Shown: positions 51,938 to 61,629 of the stretch, piece after piece
Position numbering within the stretch: position 1 is the stretch's first letter
Layout of the letters: the number at the start of each line of letters is the position of its first letter
Assembly (NCBI GenBank): GCA_037951105.1
Contig: JBAMJV010008874.1
Location: 1 to 64,000, forward strand
From: Echinarachnius parma
Taxonomy: Eukaryota > Echinodermata > Echinoidea > Clypeasteroida > Echinarachniidae
Direction of reading: 5' to 3'
DNA length: 64,000 nucleotides
The notes under the pieces: generated by a model
Seen by the model: the letters and a program-made list of their open reading frames with translations, nothing else
Databases searched by the model: none
What the model was told of the DNA's origin: nothing
Translations under genes and position numbers: made by a program

Positions 51938-54239
51938 ATTATGATTGATGCACATGTACTGCGTGCAATGAATACATTATATTGAAGAAAATACGTCAAT
52001 TTTCAACATGATGCTACTACCAAACGTGAGAAGCATCAGTATCACCTTTTGTTCGAGGAGTTGAGTACTCAAATTAAAATAATTACTTACACGAAGAATT
52101 TCCTAAAGAAATATATTACAATTAAATTGTAAATATTGGATGCGAGTATAAAAGAGACAGCAAAGTGAAGTCGTTGTAAATCGATTTCTTCGTACATATT
52201 GTTTTGGTAACGAGTACTGCTTTTATGACAAACAACTCTACTTAAAAATACATACTTGGTTCATTTCATTATGAATTACGAAAATATCTTTATCATTTCA
52301 TTTAATTTGCAATTTGCCAGTCCAACTCGAGAACTACGAGAACGGGGAAGAGGGGAGGGGGGGGGGGGTGGAGAGAGAATGGGGGGGGGGGGGTGGAGAG
52401 AGAATGGGAGAAGGGGGAGAGGGGCGGGGGTACCTGATACTTTGCGCTATTGAAAAAATGGAGACAACGAGATTCTGAATCTAAGGAATTTTCTCTTTCG
52501 TTTAAGCCTTGTTTCCCAAAATTTATATGAAATTTTCACAAACCTCGATGTTCACAAACCTTGTTTTTATACAAGGCACCGGACTAAAGTGAGAGACTCA
52601 GAGAAGGCGGAAAGAGGAACGGAGGGGGTGGGGGGGGGGGGGGGGCGAGGGCGGCGGGGATGATGCGCAGCTTTGCAGACAGGCAGACAAACAATAGAAG
52701 GAGGCACCGCAACAAGGTCGGATACATTTACCTTCGATTATGGGATGTCCGTGCCAATAAGCGTCAAATTAAAGTGGATCACGATCAGGAAATGGAAAGC
52801 CAGAAGGTTCGCATTTACAACTCCCGCGTGCGAGAAGAGAAAAAAAAAGACAACGATCAGTAAACCCATAGCCTACCGGACTCGTATTTTTAAGTCATTC
52901 AGTGAGTGAACTAGTCTTTCATGACTGTGTAGGTAGGTGCCCATGCATGTGCATATTAAATGTATTAGGCGGCGCCGCAGCTATCCGATATGTACCACCA
53001 TGACCACTGGGGATCGAAATGCTATACACCGCAGTTCAGCATGTGTAACCATGCTAGTTGTGTTATCTAGTATTAATCACAAATGAATAAACATTGTTAA
53101 TTATATTTTTTTAGCATGAATGTGTTGTTTAGCCCTAACCATAGCACACAATACAAAGGGTATTGAGACTATGACAAACGAAAGAGGCGATACAATTATG
53201 TTTGACATTTGATAACTGTTAAACTCCCACTAAATTTGCTCTGGATTCCTGGAACGAAAATTGCCTTATCAAAATTACTGATTTGGTATGATTTGTATTA
53301 GTAAAAGATTCTCAATCATTCTGTTGAAACCAAAAGTAGGCTATGTCATATACCATTTTTTCTGGGCCACCCCTCTCTTGAATTATTTCTTTCTCAGGTG
53401 TACAGATTTCACGAGTAACGAGAGAAGGGGACAATGTTAGCCAGGGAGGAAGAGTTAACGACCAAGACCACACGAGAGAAAAGGGAGGAATACTAATTAA
53501 TAAAACACGATAGTATAGGAACTGTTGAAGAGGAGATGAGAGAGGAGGATGCGGAGATAAGATGGGATAGGATGAGATAAGATGGGATGAGTGTTGGAGA
53601 ATAATAAATGCATCTCTCCCTCTCCGTGCACCGAGCGGGACGTTTGATGGTGGTACAGTTGGCTACCTTATATTCATTAGTCCAATGTAATTACTGGACG
53701 TGATTTATGGATTGGGTAGTAGCTATCCAGCTCATTCCAGTGCTCTATAATTATCATGGCCGCTCACATAGTCTATACCATGTATACTTCGTCTTCTTCT
53801 TTCGCATGAGGCAGCACAGCTAGAACTACGCAACATCCCGCATATTCATGTACCATGCATGCACGTTGGGTGCTGAGTGCTGATTAATTACTGTAGTTGT
53901 CTACATAATTATTTTGTTGGATATGTCCGAGTTTTGTGCAGAAATGATTGTAGCCTTTTGGGACTTTGACAAGGATACGTGGCTGACTGTCAAAAACGAC
54001 TTGGCGAAAAGACTAACATACAGTACAAAATATACAAATACAAAGACAATAATAAATGTGGGGCAGCTAGGATAAAGCTTGTATATCATTCATGAAACGA
54101 ATCGTATTCTCTCCATTTAGATGTCGTACATATTATTGTTACCTTCATTAGGTTTTCGACGAGATAGAGAAAACACTTGCAATCTGAAACCATAATTAAA
54201 TTTCCTCTTCAAATAATAATAAGACGCAACTTGAGAGCA
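51938..54239. other. Sparse region: G-rich purine tracts, one weak exon-like segment
   Basis: G tracts at about 52,358-52,395 (a GGAGAGAGAATGGGGGG duplication) and 52,632-52,645, purine-rich DNA at 53,400-53,590 (GATGGGATAGGATGAGATAAG). The frame at 52,660-52,863 (+) and its overlapping neighbour look protein-like in composition, but no family was recognised. TTTCTTTCTCAG at 53,387-53,398 is a possible acceptor before an open stretch to a stop at 53,513. Confidence 0.35.
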
Positions 54240-54780
54240 AATTGCATTCAGGGGCTAGCCTAAGGCGTTTTGATGTGGGTCATTAAGGTTGAAATTTGCT
54301 GCATGATTTATGAACCAAATAGTCATAACTAGCTCCCTTTTATATCTTATACAAAAAAGGTCGAATTACGCCTTCAAAAAGATATAGCATTAACTCAATG
54401 ACCGAATCCGCAATTATCTCTCCAATCTCACAAACAAAGCAATTTCAGAGACAATTCGATCCGAGGATAAGGTGCTTAGATGAGGATAATTTTAGTCGAA
54501 GCTTGCATAATTTATGAAACAGATTTCATGATGCACTTTCCTCTTTGAGATTTCATCGCAAACGTTTACTGTTATTATACACGAAAATTGTAGATACTAA
54601 AAAAACGTATTTACCGGAGCAAAAAAAGGTCGAGCAGAAACTAACGTCGAGGGCTAAGCTATTTGAATAAGCTGATTTATGTTGACGCTTGAATAATTTA
54701 TGAAACAGCTACCCTAATACCCCAACAACGTGATTGCATCCTCCAATTCTCGAACAACTACTTCTAACTAAAATTTGAAT
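54240..54780. repeat. Three-unit degenerate tandem array, about 190-bp unit
   Basis: (T)TGCATAATTTATGAAAC(A/C)A(G/A) at about 54,302, 54,506 and 54,692, each preceded by TGAGG(A/G)(T/C)... AAG(G)...GT(T/C)GA(A/C)G(C)TT and a GGGGCTAGCCTAAG / GAGGATAAGGTGCTTAG / GAGGGCTAAGCTA word. Spacing 204 and 186. Strongly diverged. Confidence 0.6.
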
Positions 54781-55067
54781 TTGGTATCTTATAACTGTAG
54801 ATAATTATATTGTTTTATTACTACGGCCAGAGAGAGATACATGGAAAGTTCATTAATGAATGAGTTTATTATTAATGTATTTTGTTGGTATTATTATTTG
54901 TTTATGCATGTACTTATTTATTCATTAGAAATCGTAATTAGGACAAACGGAACAGACGCTGGCGTCCACGGAAACAACACGATTATAGAGTGGAAGACTG
55001 AAGTAGTCAAGGTTACACTCAAAGCATTTGAACATAACAACACAATGCTGTATGTCCTTCAACCATT

Positions 55068-55412
55068 AAAGCCCGGTGCAGACAGAGCCGACTCGACCCG
55101 ATCCGACTGGTTTAAATCAGGCTAGAGTTGGGCCTGGTCAGTCGGAGCAGATTTATCTTGTTGAGTCGGCCCCAACTGGCATCCGAATGTCTCTCGACTG
55201 GCAAAATGTGTGTCGCGAGGCACTGAAAACTGTGCCGATCGGAATGACAACCAGTTGAGTCGGCTCTGTCTGCGCCGGGCTTGTCGAGAGACAGTCGGAT
55301 GCCAGTTGGGGCCGATTCAACAAGATAAATCTGCTCCGACTGACCAGGCCCAACTCTAGCCTGATTGAAACCAGTCGGATCGGGTCGAGTCGGCTCTGTC
55401 TGCGCCGGGCTT
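55068..55412 (+). mobile_element. MITE, family C: complete copy plus an adjoining inverted half copy
   Basis: The complete copy (55,068-55,282) is AAAGCCCGGTGCAGACAGAG...GGCTCTGTCTGCGCCGGGCTT. It continues into 55,283-55,412, TCGAGAGACAGTCGGATGCC, GCCGATTCAACAAGATAAATC...CAGTCGGATCGGGTCGAGTCGG, CTGTCTGCGCCGGGCTT, which is the inverse of the first part of the complete copy. The composite therefore has three termini. Confidence 0.9.
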
Positions 55413-55597
55413 CAGACCGATCGGGGGCACACACTTTTTTTCTTTTTTTCTTTCTAGATTGCTGACTCTTATGTTTTATTGATGTTATCGTGTACCCTTC
55501 ATTCCCCCGTATAAAGCTACGCACCTGCTTTCAAAAATAAGCAACAATTATATTATGTTAGGCCACTTATCCACAAATATCAAAAGTTACACTAAAA

Positions 55598-55900
55598 ACA
55601 GTTGACTGAAAGAATTTTCACGGCGACTCGCAACGACTCGCAACAATTTACTAGAACGAATCGACTCGATTTAGCCATGGGTTTGGGAATGGGCGTAGCG
55701 ACTTACGTAATACCTATTCATCGGGGGGGGGGGGGGGGGTGAATGAATAGATCATCCCACCGGTTGAATGGGTATCAATGACAGATCTACGCCCATGGTT
55801 TTGGGGAAGAACCGATACGATGCAACACGACCTAAGCGATTTTCTCGACGAACGTCAAATCGTTGCGATTCGCCGTGAAAATCGTCAGTATGGGACTGGG
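55598..55900. mobile_element. Inverted-repeat element containing a poly(G) insertion
   Basis: ACTGAAAGAATTTTCACGGCG then ACTCGCAACGA is mirrored by TCGTTGCGATTCGCCGTGAA then AATCGTCAGT. Inside, GGGCGTAGCGACTTACG...GATCTACGCCC (about 55,692-55,797) brackets the G run at 55,723-55,739, suggesting a second, poly(G)-type element nested in the first. Confidence 0.7.
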
Positions 55901-56136
55901 CCTGAACGAGTTTCCAAGAGTCCTCCAAAATAAGGTAACACATGCAGTTACAAACATCTTATTCATATTTTCTACATAGCTAGAGGGTGTCCACGTAGCG
56001 CGCTTCCTTTATGTTCGGCACCATTAATTTGTGGCGTAACTATGTTATGGAATAAATCCACTTGGGAATAAACATGCATCTTAAATTCCTGCCGTTATTA
56101 TCACAAACAAATTATAGCGGTAAATGGCATAACCCA

Positions 56137-56341
56137 TTAAAGGGGTAGTAACATTTTGCTTTGCATTGTTTTTGTAAGGTAATAACATTCTGTAAGTGTA
56201 ATATTTGAAAAAAGGCATATGATTTCTGGGACAAAATTAACTTGGTTTTGATCAAAATCGGTTCAGAAACAGTTGAAATATCCATAGATATATCTAATTT
56301 AAGAAAAATGTTTATTAAGCATATAAATACACATTTGTTTT
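56137..56341 (-). mobile_element. Family A MITE fragment (copy 5, left end only)
   Basis: TTAA-AGGGGTAGTAACATTTTGCT, GTAAGGTAATAACATTCTGT, CAAAATCGGTTCAGAAACAG then TTGAAATATCCATAGATATATCT follow the order of the 14.3-kb copy, then similarity stops where the next array begins. Confidence 0.75.
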
Positions 56342-56349
56342 AATGTACC

Positions 56350-57065
56350 AGAGTGGCTACGCCACGGTTTTATATCACATAATTATATGTTATATAAATG
56401 CTTGCCCAAGGACACAATGGGTTGCAACAGTCTACATCTTTGGGCGACATGGTACGTGGCAAAGGGGGAAAGAACTCATGGGGGTGTCGCCCCCAAGCCA
56501 CCCCCCCTTCCCCCTTAGCTACACCACACACAATTTACGTTATATAAATGGCTGCCCAAAGACACATTTATTGTGTTGCAACAGGCTACATCATTCTTTG
56601 GGCGACACACGTGGCAAAGGGGAGGAAACTCATATTACTGGTGCGTCGCCCCAAGCCCCCCCCCCCCCCCCCTTTGTCTATGCCACTGTTTAATATCACA
56701 TATACGTTATATAAATGCCCGCCCAAGGACACAATATGGGTTGTAACAGTCTATGTATTTGGGCGACACACGTGGCGAAAAGGGAAGGAACTGATGGGGT
56801 GTCGCCCCCAAGCCCCCCCCCCCCCCCACGCGACTGTTTAATATCACTATCATCTTAAGGCGACACACGTGGCAAAGGGGGAAATAAATCATAGGTGTGT
56901 CGAACCCAAGCCCCCCCCCCCCCCCCCCCCCCCCACCCCACCCCACCCCAACCCTTAGCTACGTAACTGTATAATATCACATATCATAATAGGCGTCACA
57001 CGAAGCAAAGGGGGAAAGAACTCATGGGTGTTGCCCCCGAGCCCCCCTGGCTACGCCACTGAATA
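56350..57065. repeat. Five-unit tandem array of poly(C) elements (about 130-165 bp)
   Basis: Each unit has ATATCACATA(TA)CGTTATATAAATG, GCCCAAGGACACAAT, GGGTTGCAACAGTCTACAT, TTTGGGCGACACACGTGGCA, AAGGGGGAAAGAACTCATGG, GTGTCGCCCCCAAGCC, a C run and TAGCTACGCCACTG. C runs lie at about 56,500, 56,660, 56,812, 56,911-56,934 and 57,043. Units 4 and 5 have lost the AAGGACACAAT portion. Frames such as 56,343-56,693 are repeat readings. Confidence 0.9.
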
Positions 57066-57700
57066 ATACCAAGGATACGAGTTTGGCAACAGTCTATAGC
57101 TTTGGGCGACACACGTGGGATCCGTCCGCGTAGAACGGAAACAAATGTTATTATCTAGGGGATACCTGTGTCGGTTTAATGTGATTTACGATATATAAAT
57201 GATAAAGGTATTCGAAGCAAACAAAAACATGAAGGATACGAGCTTACAGCAATATGATGGACATTAACAAAAAATAAGTAATTGCGAACACAGCCACTAC
57301 GGTGTGTATCGCACAAATTGAACAATACACCCACACAACCATAATCTGTTTAATGCGATACAACATATAAAATATATCGGCATATAAATGAAAAGGTATT
57401 CGAAAAAGAACAAACACATGAAGGATACAAGCTTACGGCCCCTACGGCAATATAATAATGGACATGAACAAAAAAGAAAACTGTACACCTTAGCTACATG
57501 AGTATTAATTGCACAAATGAACGAGTAAACAATACATTGCTACTCTTGGCAACAGAGGCATCTTTCAAAACGAGTGCACGCTTTATCGGTTTCGTGCATT
57601 AAGAAAATGCTGACAATTATAAAAAGGGAAGGGCATTCGAGAAAAAAAAACATGAAGGAAACGAGCCTATACGGCATTATGTAGACATTGAAAACTGCAT
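57066..57700. repeat. Four-unit degenerate tandem array (about 160-235 bp)
   Basis: CATGAAGGATACGAGCTTAC(A/G)GC and variants at about 57,069, 57,228, 57,417 and 57,651, with (T)GTTTAATG(T/C)GAT, ATAAATGA(T)AAAGGTATTCGA and ATGGACAT(T/G)AACAAAAAA in between. It begins within the last poly(C) unit of the preceding array (TTGGCAACAGTCTATAGCTT). Confidence 0.75.
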
Positions 57701-58504
57701 CGTATGCAGTTTTTTCTGTATGTCTTCCTATTTATCACATAAACCTTTATATTAAAACATGACGTGTATACTGTACTAGCTTGCCTCTCCTTCTTCCGTG
57801 CATGCACTTCCCCGAAGAATGATACCAAATCCGCACAGGATAGCTAAATCCATCGGTCATGTTGATAACTTGCTTGCCTGCCGTTAATAGCCCCCAGTTC
57901 GTTTCGACTGATTTGCGTGTGATTTCTTCTGGGACCAACATTTCCCCATTACCCATCAAGGCAGGGAAATAGATGGCCCAATATCGAATTATCGCGATTC
58001 GTCTGCCCCGCCGTACTATCACGGGTGATCGAGCGATTTGGTTTCAAGTTACACTGTTCGTTAACCCTACGAGTACCTGATTTGGCAACTGATGTATTAA
58101 CTGTATGTATAATACAATAGTTCGTAGGCAATAACAATTATTGTGATTTTAGACATGAAAATACTTAACTTCAAAAGTTCACAAATCCATTATAAGCCAT
58201 TATGATGGCAGTAGGGAGGGTGGGGGTAGATGTCACCTGACTCTAGCCCCACCCTACACATTGTCGGTGCCCCAAGATGTCTCCCCCTCCCCCCCCCCCC
58301 CCCCCCCCAAATAAAACAACAACAAATAAACAAACAAACGAAACAACGCTGGCGGAATAAAGAAATGGTCAGAGGAAATCGGGAAATCACGTTTGTGCGT
58401 TATCTACCGTAGATATTAAGTTATTCATATATGAAATTACATTTTTAATGTTGGTTCACCTTTTTATTGTATGTTTGTATGTTACTAATGTACATTGGTA
58501 AAGT
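57701..58504. other. No gene seen; C tract
   Basis: The minus-strand frame of 91 codons (57,747-58,022) reads smoothly but I recognise no family, and it has no splice context. C run at about 58,288-58,308. Confidence 0.4.
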
Positions 58505-58735
58505 GTGTATGTATGTATGTATGTATGTATTCATGTTGGCATGTATGTATGTATGTATGTATGCTTGCGTGCGTGCATGTATGAGTACATGTATGTGAAC
58601 AAAATAGTTGTGCAGTATATATTTTATACAAAATGTGTCGGTGTATGTATTTGTGTATGCGCATGTGTGCGTGTATGCGTCTGTATGTGTGTGTTTGCAT
58701 GTTATGTGCGTATACATGAGCGTGTAGGTTACACA
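58505..58735. repeat. (GTAT)n / GT-rich microsatellites
   Basis: GTATGTATGTATGTATGTAT at 58,507-58,530 and again at 58,541-58,562, then GTGTATGCGCATGTGTGCGT-like DNA to about 58,735. Confidence 0.95.
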
Positions 58736-59163
58736 TACACGCTACTGCTTTGACATTGTTGCATACATCATATAAAATAAAGGGTAGAATTAAGAATATT
58801 TGACTGTGCAGCTGTATTTTATAAATGTACACACGATGTAACTCACGACACGACACGACCACATGCATGTTACGACGTACATCAATGCGAACGGGTCAGC
58901 CTTAAAGCCTGGGGCCATATTTAGACGCTCGTTTCCGTTTATGTGTAGGGTGGTAACGCTTCTGCCTTCAGCTTCTTTAAAGAGACATTCAGGGTTTTGT
59001 ACAAACCCTCTCAAATTATCAATTTATAATGCATTATGTTATGTATATAGATTTGACCAGCTTTTACCCATAATGGCAATATGTGAGAAATCATTTTCTT
59101 CTGTTTTTTTCTTTCTATAAATGCCAATTTAAATTAAAACATCACATTAGATCATATTAGCTT
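58736..59163. other. No feature recognised
   Basis: No coding or repeat signature supported. CACGACACGACACGACC is a short tandem at about 58,846-58,861. Confidence 0.35.
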
Positions 59164-59386
59164 ATACCGTAAAACTTCGCCTATAGGCGGTACTGGTTCA
59201 ATAGGGTTGTCTCAACTTTACATGATTATGCTATCATGAATATTCACTAAGACCTGCTCGAAGATCGTTGACAAAGGGCTAGATACATATTCATTATACT
59301 AGATCCTTGTGGACGCGGCTGGGGCTGTTGATTAATACCTGCTAATACTGTGAGATAGTAGCGCCTATAGGCGAAGTTTTACGGTA
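59164..59386. mobile_element. MITE with TACCGTAAAACTTCGCCTATAGGCG termini
   Basis: TACCGTAAAACTTCGCCTAT then AGGCG (59,164-59,188) and CGCCTATAGGCGAAGTTTTA then CGGTA (59,362-59,386) are perfect 25-bp inverted ends. If TA is the duplicated target the ends are CCGTAAAAC, as in Tc1/mariner-type MITEs. 223 bp, noncoding. Each end contains the palindrome GCCTATAGGC. Confidence 0.93.
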
Positions 59387-59840
59387 TGAGGGACTAAAGA
59401 CAATTTTCCACCACCGTGTACATAAAACGTTGTCATGAATAATTATCGCGAATTTTAAAAATGCATCTGCTTTTTCAGAAAAGAAATACGGGCCCTGTAA
59501 TATAAAGACTGGCGGGTAATCGTACCAATTGACCATACTAATTGATCGTAACTATACTAATCGTACCAATTGATCTTATTTATATTATGGGGGCCTTATA
59601 ATTAGTTACGGTTACCAAAACATGCATAATGTATAATTAACCCAATTTATGTGCTCTGTTTCGATATTTAGGTATTACAAAACCCTGAACGGCGCTTTAA
59701 TCGAGAGTTTCCCAGGTCCCTCTCTAGAGGCGGGATATAATGAATTGCTATAATTTCGTGCAATTTAGGTTCGTTCAGTCTTCTCTTCCTTCACCGCGCT
59801 TCCTCCCGACCCATATGCCCCTGTAGGTTCGTATCCGTCA
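59387..59840. other. No feature recognised
   Basis: Only a small local duplication (CGTACCAATTGA, 59,521 and 59,562). Confidence 0.4.
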
Positions 59841-59952
59841 CCCTCTCTTATTTCGCCTCTTTCTCTCTTAATTCACCCTTTTCTCCCTTAATTCGCCTCA
59901 TTCTCCCTTAATTCGCCTCTTTCTCCCTTAATGTCCCTCCTTCTCCCTTATC
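59841..59952. repeat. 20-bp pyrimidine minisatellite
   Basis: TTCTCCCTTAATTCGCCTC(A/T) repeated about five times with small changes. Confidence 0.9.
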
Positions 59953-60570
59953 TTAGTTGTGATAATTTGTTTCTCTCTCATCCATTCTCTGTTTCTTTCT
60001 CCCTCCCTATCGTCATGTAGATATCTCCTCTTCTGTTCTTGTTCATCCTAGCCTGTACCTGTTCCAGCCCTCTCCCACCTGTATTATGTAGTATTTAGCT
60101 TTATGTAACAGTAATATACCTGTCATTCCTGCCCAGACGAAGGCTCTGCTAGATTCGATAGCTCGGCTACTCACTTTGACTCACTATCTATTTGGTTGTT
60201 TAAGTGTATTGTTATTTTCTGTTTGCCCTGTCGCCATTTCTCTCCTTCTCTCTCCGTCTTGCTTTCATTCCGCCAATCCCTCTTTCCTTTTGTTAAAACT
60301 GTCCTTTTCTCCACCGTCTTTCTCTCTATACACCCTCTAATTGTATCCCCCTCTCCTCACCTCCCCACCCCCTCTACCTCCCTCCCTCCCTCCCTCCCCC
60401 TCCCCTCCGTAACTCCATCCCCTCCCTCTCACCCACTCTCTTTTTCTATCCGTCCCCTCTATCCATGTTTATCCTTCTTCCATTCCATCTCTCCCCTCTA
60501 TCATGTATACCCTTCTCCCCTCTCGTATCATCTCATTTCCCTCTCCAATGATTTCTCTCTTTTTTTTTCC
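59953..60570. repeat. Pyrimidine-rich (CTC/CCT) low-complexity tract
   Basis: Mostly C and T on the + strand with TCCCTCC, CCTCTCC, TTTCTCTC words; densest at 60,240-60,565. Ser/Pro/Leu-rich frame 60,196-60,573 is its translation. Confidence 0.85.
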
Positions 60571-60984
60571 TGACAGAGGGCAATAACTCCCGAAACTTCT
60601 CACTTGGGAATTGACAATCACTTCTGGCATTAACGTGCGTCTCCAAGACGTAGCTGTTTACATCGAGATGGCATCAAAGAGACATTCACATTATGCTAAT
60701 GTTTTTGTTTACATTATAATTCCTAGGATATAAATATGATATGAAAACCCTGTCAATTTTATAATCGCAAGCCAAGCTTTGTTTGGATTACAGGGCTATG
60801 TAAATGTACCCATCTATCTATAGACGCCCACATTTTCAATAAAAAAATGTATGATCGAAAAAGATTATAATTATCGTGATATCTAAAGAAGGGTATTAAG
60901 AAATGTTCCACACAACAGATAAAGCAGCAAGGTTCGGTGTGTAAGAACACGAACGCAAAACATAATACATATATCAGTTACGCT

Positions 60985-61190
60985 CAAACACACACACACA
61001 AACACACACACAACCCAAACAAACAAACATACAACCATACACGGACAAACAAACGTACGTACATACATACATACACACACAAATACAAGTGCACACACAC
61101 ATACAGAAACTTACGTACTTACACACACTTACGTGCATATACACACCCACATACACACTTTTACACAGTCACACTCATTCACACAATAAA
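60985..61190. repeat. CA/ACAA-rich microsatellite
   Basis: CAAACACACACACACAAACA, AAACAAACAAACATACAACC, ACATACATACATACACACAC and more to about 61,185. Confidence 0.93.
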
Positions 61191-61402
61191 GAACAAAAAA
61201 CGCCTACCGACACGATCATGACATCGCCGCCATGTGACACATTTACAAAGTAATTCGATTGTATTCAGCCCTAATAGGAAACACGCGACATAATTTGTCC
61301 CTACGCTCGCAGGGGAAGGACGAGTATGAAATTGAAACAAAAGTGTTGTGACCGGTAGACCAGTGGTGACTTGCCATTTGGTCTACAACCATTTGGTCCA
61401 CT

Positions 61403-61629
61403 GGAATTCACAAAGGAGGTTTGTCAGAGGTTTGTACAAACCATGGTTTTACAAATGGTCTACATCTATGGAATGCTGCTTGTATACAAGTAAATTGTAA
61501 ATCAACATTGTTAACAAGTAAGGAGTTTACATTCTTTCTCCATCAGTTTACAAATGGCATTCCATAGATGTAGACCATGGTAAAACCATGGTTTGTACAA
61601 ACCTCCTACAAACCTCCTTTGTGAATTCC
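61403..61629 (-). mobile_element. MITE, family H (copy 2)
   Basis: GGAATTCACAAAGGAGGTTTG, CAGAGGTTTGTACAAACCATGG...CCATGGTTTGTACAAACCTCC, TACAAACCTCCTTTGTGAATTCC. The interior (GCTTGTATACAAGTAAATTG, AACAAGTAAGGAGTTTACAT, TCTTTCTCCATCAGTTTA) is the reverse complement of the 26.6-kb copy. Confidence 0.92.

Noticed and set aside
52660..52909. Overlapping frames resembling a secreted domain exon
   Set aside because: Two overlapping frames both look acceptable, no splice acceptor precedes (a poly(G) tract does), and no motif can be matched with confidence.
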